Shown here piece after piece: positions 33,388 to 38,805 of a DNA stretch of 38,805 nt (position 1 is the first letter of the stretch; each line of letters starts with the position of its first letter). This stretch comes from Thermoanaerobaculia bacterium (GTDB lineage Bacteria; Acidobacteriota; Thermoanaerobaculia; Gp7-AA8). Under the pieces are notes generated by a model. That model was not told the origin of the DNA. It did not search any database and saw only the letters and a program-made list of their open reading frames with translations. The position numbers were made by a program, and so were the translations under genes. The DNA is taken from the NCBI GenBank assembly GCA_016650215.1, contig JAENWF010000140.1, positions 1 to 38,805 on the forward strand, read 5' to 3'.

Positions 33388-36135
33388 ATGGCCACCCGCA
33401 CGATCGCCATACGCGGCGCTCGCACACACAATCTCAAGAACGTCTCGGTCGACATTCCGCAGCGCCAGCTGACGGTTGTCACCGGTCCGTCCGGCTCGGG
33501 AAAGTCGTCGCTCGCGTTCAATACTCTCTATGCCGAGGGGCAGAGGCGCTTCGTCGAATCGATGTCGACGTATGTGCGGCAGTTTCTCGAGAGGATCGAC
33601 CGGCCCGACGTCGATGAGATCGACGGAATCCTGCCGGCGATCGCCATCGAGCAAAAGAACTCGGTCAAGAACGCGCGCTCGACGGTCGCGACCGCGACCG
33701 AGCTCGCCGATCACATCCGCCTCTTCATGACCTACGGCGGCGAGACATGGTGCCCCGACTGCGGGATCCGCGTGACGAAAGAGACGCCGGAGTCGATCGC
33801 GAAAGCGATCACCGAGACACTCGCGGGAAAGAAAGCGGTCGTGCTCGCCCCCGTCTTCTTCGATCCGGCCAATCGCGACGAAGTCCTCATCCAACTGGTC
33901 AAGGCCGGGTTCTATCGCGCGTGGATCGACGGCGAGGTGCGCGATCTTCATTCGACCGATACGAGCGCGTTCAGCTCGCTCGAGCTGGTGATCACGCGGC
34001 TTCGGATCAATCCCGAGAAACCCTCGCAGGTCACCGAAGCGGTCGAGCAGGCGTTCGAGCTCTCGAAAGGAAACGTCAACATCCTCGAGGAGAGCGAGAA
34101 GGGATGGCTCAGCCATCGCTTCACCTCACGCTTCGCGTGCAATCACTGCGGGACCGAGTTCATCGAGCCGTCGCCGCAGCTCTTCTCGTTCAACTCGCCG
34201 CTCGGTGCCTGCACGCAGTGCCAGGGCTACGGCCGGATCATCGGCATCGACATGGAGAAGGTGATTCCGAACCGCGGGCTGCGCCTCGACGAGCGGCCGA
34301 TCACTCCGTGGAACTCCGCGGGCTACGAGGACTGCTACGACGATCTCGACAAGGCGGCGAAAAAGTACAACATCCGCCTCGACGTGCCGATCAACGAGCT
34401 GAACACCGCCGAATGGGAGCTGCTCTACAACGGACGGAGCAAGTGGTACGGCATCAAAGGCTTCTTCGACTGGCTCGAAACTAAAAAGTACAAGATCCAC
34501 GTGCGCGTGAAACTCGCGAAGTATCGCAGCTACGAGCCGTGCCCGAACTGTAAGGGCTCGCGACTGAAGACCGCGGCGGCGAACGTGAAGTTCCGCGACC
34601 GGACAATCGGCGATCTCTTCGCGATGGACGTGAAGACGGCGCGCAAGTTCTGGGAGTACCTCGCGCTGTCGAAGCAGGAAGAGAAGAGCGCCGGACATCT
34701 GCGCCGCGAGATCCTGAATCGCCTCGTGTATCTCGATGAAGTCGGACTTTCGTACCTCACGCTCGATCGTCAGACACGCACGCTCTCGGGCGGTGAGGCG
34801 CAACGCATCAACCTCGCGGCGGCCCTCGGCAGCTCGCTCACCGAGACGATGTACGTCATCGACGAGCCGACGGTCGGTCTCCACGCGAGAGACAGCGAAC
34901 GGCTGCTGACTGTGCTCCGCCGCCTGAAGAATGCGGGGAACACGGTGATCGTCGTCGAACACGATCAGACGATCATCAACGGGGCCGATCACACGATCGA
35001 GCTCGGGCCAGGCGCTGGCGAGTACGGCGGCCAAATCACCTACGAAGGAAAACCGCGCAATACAGAACCTGCTCCCTCGACCCTCGACCCTCGACCCTCG
35101 ACCCCCGACCAGGGCTCGATCACGATCCGGAACGCGCGCGCGCACAACCTGCGCGGTATCGACGTCTCGATTCCGCTCGGGCAGTTCGTGGCGATCACCG
35201 GCGTGTCGGGATCGGGCAAGTCCACGCTGATCCGCAACTGCCTCTTCAACCGTTATCAGCGCGATGTGCGCGGCACGAGCGGACTCGACGCGGGGAAGAT
35301 CGATGCGCTGGAAGGGGTCGACGCGATCTACGACATGCAGTTCGTCGATCAGTCGCCGATCGGCAGGTCGACACGATCGAATCCTGCGACGTACGTGAAA
35401 GCGTGGGACGAGGTCCGCAAGATTCTCTCAGAGACGACGGCCGCGAGGCTCAATGGCGTGACCCCCGGGATGTTCTCGTTCAACACGACCGGCGGACGCT
35501 GCGATGAATGCGAAGGCGCGGGCACCGTCACGATCGACATGCAGTTCCTCGCGGACGTCGAAGTCGTCTGCGACAAGTGCGGCGGGAAACGCTTCAACGA
35601 GCAGGTGCTGAAGATCAAGTACAAAGGGAAGAACGTCGACGCGATCCTCGTTCTCACGGTCGATGAAGCGATGAAGTTCTTCGTCGACAAGCGCGCGATC
35701 CTTCGCAAACTCGATTCGCTCCGCTCGGTCGGCCTCGGCTATCTCCGACTCGGACAGTCGACCGAGTCACTTTCGGGCGGCGAAGCGCAGCGGCTCAAGC
35801 TCGCGTCGTTCCTATCGGAAACAGCGAAGAGCGATGTGAAGCGCCTCTTCCTCTTCGACGAGCCGACGACCGGCCTGCATCACACGGAGGTCGACCAGCT
35901 CATCCGCACCTTCCGCGATCTCATCGAGCGCGGCAACTCGGTCGTCGTCATCGAGCACAACCTCCAGCTCATCGCCTCCTCCGACTGGGTCATCGATCTC
36001 GGTCCCGATGGCGGCGATAAAGGCGGCGAGCTCGTGGCGGAGGGGACTCCGGCCGACGTTGCTGCGAACCCGCGGAGCGTGACTGGGATGTATCTCAAAG
36101 AGCGCGTCGGTAGCCCGATCTCGACGTCATCCTGA
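33388..36135 (+). CDS. uvrA: Excinuclease ABC subunit A
   Basis: The protein has 915 residues from ATG 33388. Two ABC modules carry Walker [10 protein letters not shown] and GVSGSGKST, signatures LSGGEAQRI and LSGGEAQRL, and Walker B with [10 protein letters not shown] and [10 protein letters not shown]. Zinc-finger cysteines are at CNHCG with CTQC, CPNC, and CDEC with CDKC. An extra CPDC lies in the UvrB-binding region. It recognises DNA damage and loads UvrB in nucleotide excision repair. Odd points: the linker between the halves ([14 protein letters not shown]) is encoded by a 7-bp tandem repeat, and the stop codon lies in a family B repeat. Confidence 0.95.
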   Translation: MATRTIAIRGARTHNLKNVSVDIPQRQLTVVTGPSGSGKSSLAFNTLYAEGQRRFVESMSTYVRQFLERIDRPDVDEIDGILPAIAIEQKNSVKNARSTVATATELADHIRLFMTYGGETWCPDCGIRVTKETPESIAKAITETLAGKKAVVLAPVFFDPANRDEVLIQLVKAGFYRAWIDGEVRDLHSTDTSAFSSLELVITRLRINPEKPSQVTEAVEQAFELSKGNVNILEESEKGWLSHRFTSRFACNHCGTEFIEPSPQLFSFNSPLGACTQCQGYGRIIGIDMEKVIPNRGLRLDERPITPWNSAGYEDCYDDLDKAAKKYNIRLDVPINELNTAEWELLYNGRSKWYGIKGFFDWLETKKYKIHVRVKLAKYRSYEPCPNCKGSRLKTAAANVKFRDRTIGDLFAMDVKTARKFWEYLALSKQEEKSAGHLRREILNRLVYLDEVGLSYLTLDRQTRTLSGGEAQRINLAAALGSSLTETMYVIDEPTVGLHARDSERLLTVLRRLKNAGNTVIVVEHDQTIINGADHTIELGPGAGEYGGQITYEGKPRNTEPAPSTLDPRPSTPDQGSITIRNARAHNLRGIDVSIPLGQFVAITGVSGSGKSTLIRNCLFNRYQRDVRGTSGLDAGKIDALEGVDAIYDMQFVDQSPIGRSTRSNPATYVKAWDEVRKILSETTAARLNGVTPGMFSFNTTGGRCDECEGAGTVTIDMQFLADVEVVCDKCGGKRFNEQVLKIKYKGKNVDAILVLTVDEAMKFFVDKRAILRKLDSLRSVGLGYLRLGQSTESLSGGEAQRLKLASFLSETAKSDVKRLFLFDEPTTGLHHTEVDQLIRTFRDLIERGNSVVVIEHNLQLIASSDWVIDLGPDGGDKGGELVAEGTPADVAANPRSVTGMYLKERVGSPISTSS
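35074..35108 (+). repeat. 7-bp tandem repeat (CCCTCGA)x5 inside uvrA
   Basis: Four perfect CCCTCGA units and a fifth CCCCCGA lie end to end. They encode the linker [12 protein letters not shown] between the two ABC halves. Seven is not a multiple of three, so gain or loss of one unit would shift the frame in the middle of uvrA. Confidence 0.9.
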
Positions 36136-36310
36136 GCGAAGCGAAGTTGCCCGTCTATCCTGAGCGAAGCGAAGGATCTACTGATAGCGCTGGGGATGCG
36201 TGAGGTTCTTGCCTTGGGCACGTAGAAATGCACGAGGTTCTTTCTTGACTGGTCCCCAGCGCTATCAGAAGATCCTTCGCTTCGCTCAGGATTGACCCAA
36301 GCACGCTTCG
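36130..36310. repeat. Family B inverted repeat with 40-bp arms
   Basis: Arms 36157-36196 and 36253-36292 (ATCCTGAGCGAAGCGAAGGA... and its complement) match at 39 of 40 positions around a 56-base centre. Extra single copies of the TCCTGAGCGAAGCGAA motif precede the left arm and a degenerate copy follows the right arm. The first motif copy contains the uvrA stop codon TGA (36133-36135). The element lies between uvrA and the OPT gene. Confidence 0.9.
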
Positions 36311-36330
36311 CTCAGGGTTGGTTTCTTCAC

Positions 36331-36357
36331 TAGAATGGCGCTTCACGTCAGAAGGAG
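36331..36357 (+). promoter_or_regulatory. Promoter box and ribosome-binding site of the OPT gene
   Basis: TAGAAT (36331-36336) is a good -10. AAGGAG (36352-36357) is a strong Shine-Dalgarno 5 bases before ATG 36363 and decides that start over the longer ORF. Confidence 0.55.
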
Positions 36358-36362
36358 ACTCG

Positions 36363-38720
36363 ATGAGTTCTACGCAGGACATGCCTGACCGGGTGGGTGC
36401 CCATCCGACGAATCCTACGTTCCAGCCGTACATCCCGGCCGAAACCAACCTTCGCGAGCTGACTCCTGTACCGATCATCGTCGGCACGCTGCTCGGGATG
36501 ATCTTCGGCGCCTCGTCGCTCTATCTCGTGCTGAAGGTCGGGTTGACGGTGAGCGCGTCGATTCCGGTCGCGGTCATCTCGATCACCCTCTTCCGGATCC
36601 TGGCGAAGATGGGCGCTCGCAACGCGACGATCCTCGAGCACAACATCGTGCAGACAGCCGGATCGGCCGGCGAGTCGATCGCGTTCGGCGTCGGTGTCAC
36701 GATGCCGGCGATTCTCATCCTCGGCTTCGATCTCGAGATCACGCGCGTGATGCTCGTCGCGGTGCTCGGCGGTTTGCTCGGCATTCTGATGATGATTCCG
36801 TTGCGACGCGCGCTGATCGTCGCGCAGCACGGCATCCTCAAGTACCCCGAGGGAACCGCGTGCGCTGAAGTGCTGAAAGCGGGCGCCTCGGCCGAGTCCC
36901 AGGCTGCGGCATCCGAGGCGGCGAAGCGGGAGCAGGAAGAGCTCGGCGGTGCGCAGATCGGCGCGAAAACGATCTTCACCGGCTTCGGCATCGGCCTCGT
37001 TTACAAGACCGCGATGGCTGCGTTCCGCGGTTGGAAAGACGTGCCGGAAAAGGTGTTCGGCGCGCCATTCACGGCCGGCTCGGTTGCGGCTGAGATCTCT
37101 CCGGAGCTTCTCGGCGTCGGCTACATCATCGGACCGCGCATCGCCGGCATCATGTGCGCCGGCGGCGTTCTCGCGTACCTCGTACTCATCCCGATGATCA
37201 AATACTTCGGCGCTGCGCTCGGAACGCCGCTCGCGCCGGAGACGACCGCGCTGATCCGCGACATGAGCCCCGGCCAGATCCGCAACGCGTACATCCTCTA
37301 CATCGGCGCGGGCGCGGTTGCCGCGGCAGGCATCATCAGCGTGTTCAAGTCGATGCCGCTCATCTGGCACGGAATCCGGGGCGGCATGAAGGACGTCGCA
37401 TCATCGCGCGCGGAAGAGACGCGAGCCGCAGTTCCGCGCACCGACCGCGACCTCTCGATCCGCTTCGTGCTCATCGGCATCATCGCGCTGATCGTAGTGA
37501 TCGCGTTCTCGAATCCGCTCTACATCGGCGGCACAGGACTCGGCACTCGGCTCGCCGCGGCTGTGCTCATCATCGTGTTCGGCTTCCTCTTCGTCACCGT
37601 GTCGTCGCGCCTGACGGGCGAGATCGGATCGACGTCGAATCCGATCTCAGGCATGACGGTCGCGACGCTGTTGCTCACGTGCCTCACCTTCGTGATTCTC
37701 GGATGGACCGGGAGTAACTACTACGTGACGGCGCTCTCGATCGGCGCGATCGTCTGCATCGCATCGTCGAACGGCGGCACGACCTCGCAAGATCTGAAAA
37801 CAGGCTTCCTCGTCGGCGGAACTCCGAAGTCGCAGCAGATTGCGATCCTCATCGGCGCGCTCGCCTCGGCGATCGTTCTCGGTCCGATTCTCCTCGGCCT
37901 CAATGAGGCTTCGTCGGTTTACGTCCCCGTCGGCGCGCAGATGCCTGCAGGCTTCACCGCCGGCAGCGCGAATCCGGGGCAGCAGGTCGATGTCACCGGA
38001 CTTCGGAAGCAGGGACTCACCGGGGCTCAAGGGAAAGAGGACACGAAGCAGTATCACGTGTGGTTCCACCATCCCGAGGGCGGCGGCAACGCCGAAAAGT
38101 ATCTGGTAGACGACAGCGGAAAGATCGCCTACTACGTCGATCCCGGCATCAACGGGACCTTCAAGAAGGATCCGAGCGGCCGCGAGGTCACGAAGTTCGA
38201 CGCTCCGAAGGCGACGCTCATGTCGTACATCATCAAAGGAATCCTCGGTGGTGAGCTGCCGTGGGGTCTCGTGATCCTCGGCGCGATGATCGCGGTCATG
38301 CTCGAAATCTCCGGCCTGCCGTCTCTCGCATTTGCGGTCGGCGTCTACCTCCCTCTCTCTTCAACGTCTCCGATCCTCATCGGCGGCATCATCCGCTGGG
38401 CGGTTGATCGCTGGATCCGCGGCACGAAGTTCAAGGGCCGTACGCTCAGCGAGGATCAACTCGTGGCGGAAGGCGACAAGAGCCCGGGCGTGCTGATGGC
38501 ATCGGGATACATCGCAGGTGGCGCAATCGCCGGAATCATCATCGCGTTCATGGCGGGCTTCATGGAGAACTTCAACAAGACCATCGAAGCGGTCGCAAAG
38601 AGAAACCCGTTCCACAGCGGAGCGAACGCGGATCTTCTTTCGCTGATCCCGTTCGCCGTGCTCATTGTGCTGCTGTACCTGACGGGACGCGAAGCGATCC
38701 TCGCGCATCGGAAGACGTAG
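36363..38720 (+). CDS. OPT-family oligopeptide transporter
   Basis: A 785-residue polytopic membrane protein. LRELTPVPIIVGTLLGMIFGASSLYLVLKVGLTVSASIP, EHNIVQTAGSAGESIAFGVG, GTACAEVLKAG and ASSNGGTTSQDLKTGFLVGGTP are recognisable OPT/YSL motifs. The family imports small peptides or metal chelates using the proton gradient. It is longer than many OPT proteins because of a soluble insert at about 520-620 (from VYVPVGAQMPAGFTAG to KFDAPKATLM), probably periplasmic. It has its own promoter and ribosome-binding site. Confidence 0.9.
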   Translation: MSSTQDMPDRVGAHPTNPTFQPYIPAETNLRELTPVPIIVGTLLGMIFGASSLYLVLKVGLTVSASIPVAVISITLFRILAKMGARNATILEHNIVQTAGSAGESIAFGVGVTMPAILILGFDLEITRVMLVAVLGGLLGILMMIPLRRALIVAQHGILKYPEGTACAEVLKAGASAESQAAASEAAKREQEELGGAQIGAKTIFTGFGIGLVYKTAMAAFRGWKDVPEKVFGAPFTAGSVAAEISPELLGVGYIIGPRIAGIMCAGGVLAYLVLIPMIKYFGAALGTPLAPETTALIRDMSPGQIRNAYILYIGAGAVAAAGIISVFKSMPLIWHGIRGGMKDVASSRAEETRAAVPRTDRDLSIRFVLIGIIALIVVIAFSNPLYIGGTGLGTRLAAAVLIIVFGFLFVTVSSRLTGEIGSTSNPISGMTVATLLLTCLTFVILGWTGSNYYVTALSIGAIVCIASSNGGTTSQDLKTGFLVGGTPKSQQIAILIGALASAIVLGPILLGLNEASSVYVPVGAQMPAGFTAGSANPGQQVDVTGLRKQGLTGAQGKEDTKQYHVWFHHPEGGGNAEKYLVDDSGKIAYYVDPGINGTFKKDPSGREVTKFDAPKATLMSYIIKGILGGELPWGLVILGAMIAVMLEISGLPSLAFAVGVYLPLSSTSPILIGGIIRWAVDRWIRGTKFKGRTLSEDQLVAEGDKSPGVLMASGYIAGGAIAGIIIAFMAGFMENFNKTIEAVAKRNPFHSGANADLLSLIPFAVLIVLLYLTGREAILAHRKT

Positions 38721-38767
38721 GAGACAACGAAGGGTGTCAATTTTCTTTGAGCGTCTAAAGAGCGATA

Positions 38768-38805
38768 GAGGACGGAAAGCCGCCGGCTGAAGCCGGCGCC
38801 ACGTC
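38768..38805. repeat. Family A palindromic element, copy 4 (cut by window end)
   Basis: GAGGACGGAAAGCCGCCGGC followed by TGAAGCCGGCGCCACGTC matches the left half of copies 1-3. It begins 47 bases after the OPT stop codon. The rest lies beyond the window. Confidence 0.85.

Noticed and set aside
32263-34116. 617-residue minus-strand ORF over the aldo/keto reductase and uvrA
   Set aside because: It spans two unrelated plus-strand genes and has the Arg/Asp/Glu-rich composition typical of antisense reading of GC-rich codons.
36348-37370. 340-residue minus-strand ORF within the OPT gene
   Set aside because: Composition is almost entirely charged residues complementary to hydrophobic transmembrane codons.

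Overview
This is a gene-dense, high-GC bacterial chromosome segment with 32 protein genes I can support and one gene remnant. I see no rRNA, tRNA, CRISPR array, transposase or phage gene. The VWA-domain secreted protein, the DUF4097-type lipoprotein, the very large sigma-54 activator with an enzyme-like front end, and many short palindromic repeats at gene ends together suggest an Acidobacteriota-like lineage, probably from an environmental genome. That placement is an inference from gene style, not from a marker gene.

Layout. (1) 126-6652: an esterase is divergent from an ATP-grasp ligase, a GCS2-type carboxylate-amine ligase and a glutamine-amidotransferase-like protein, followed at once by yvcK (glmR) and glmU. 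The first four look like a small-molecule or peptide amide-ligase cassette of unknown product. It runs into two genes of UDP-GlcNAc supply. (2) 6771-12116, minus strand: a two-lobed aspartyl-protease-like protein and a 1308-residue sigma-54 activator. (3) 12197-14224: overlapping genes for an inositol-monophosphatase-like enzyme, 3-methyladenine DNA glycosylase and a YigZ/IMPACT protein. (4) 14231-18085: envelope proteins (RDD, DUF4097 lipoprotein, EcsC-like, BamE/SmpA-like lipoprotein), a small unknown protein and an FmdB zinc ribbon with an unusual Ser/Glu/Lys tail. (5) 18196-23748: a GAF-like protein, a Slt-type lytic transglycosylase and a secreted VWA protein. (6) 23867-28239: mobB-gph-serB-aminotransferase-serA, five genes each joined by a 4-base overlap. 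They hold the phosphorylated serine pathway with a class-V aminotransferase in the SerC position. (7) 28243-32282: an accessory-looking patch with a large secreted propeller/DUF4034/trypsin-fold protein, a VapBC-like toxin-antitoxin pair, and a 72-residue gene followed by the stump of a nucleotidyltransferase. (8) 32362-38720: aldo/keto reductase, uvrA and an OPT-family transporter.

Non-coding structure. Three repeat families occupy the gaps. Family A (GCCGGC-rich, about 105-116 bp, two inverted arms with a conserved centre) fills the space between convergent genes at three sites and starts again at the right edge. Family B (CCTTCGCTTCGCTCAGGAT) forms a 40-bp inverted repeat after uvrA, and half of it recurs at the left edge. 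Family C (TGTGTGGCG-type hairpins plus a 20-bp tag) occurs twice. Many genes have a TANNNT box only 6-16 bases before the start codon and no ribosome-binding site, which suggests widespread leaderless transcripts. By contrast, the OPT gene and the GAF-like gene carry clear Shine-Dalgarno sequences.
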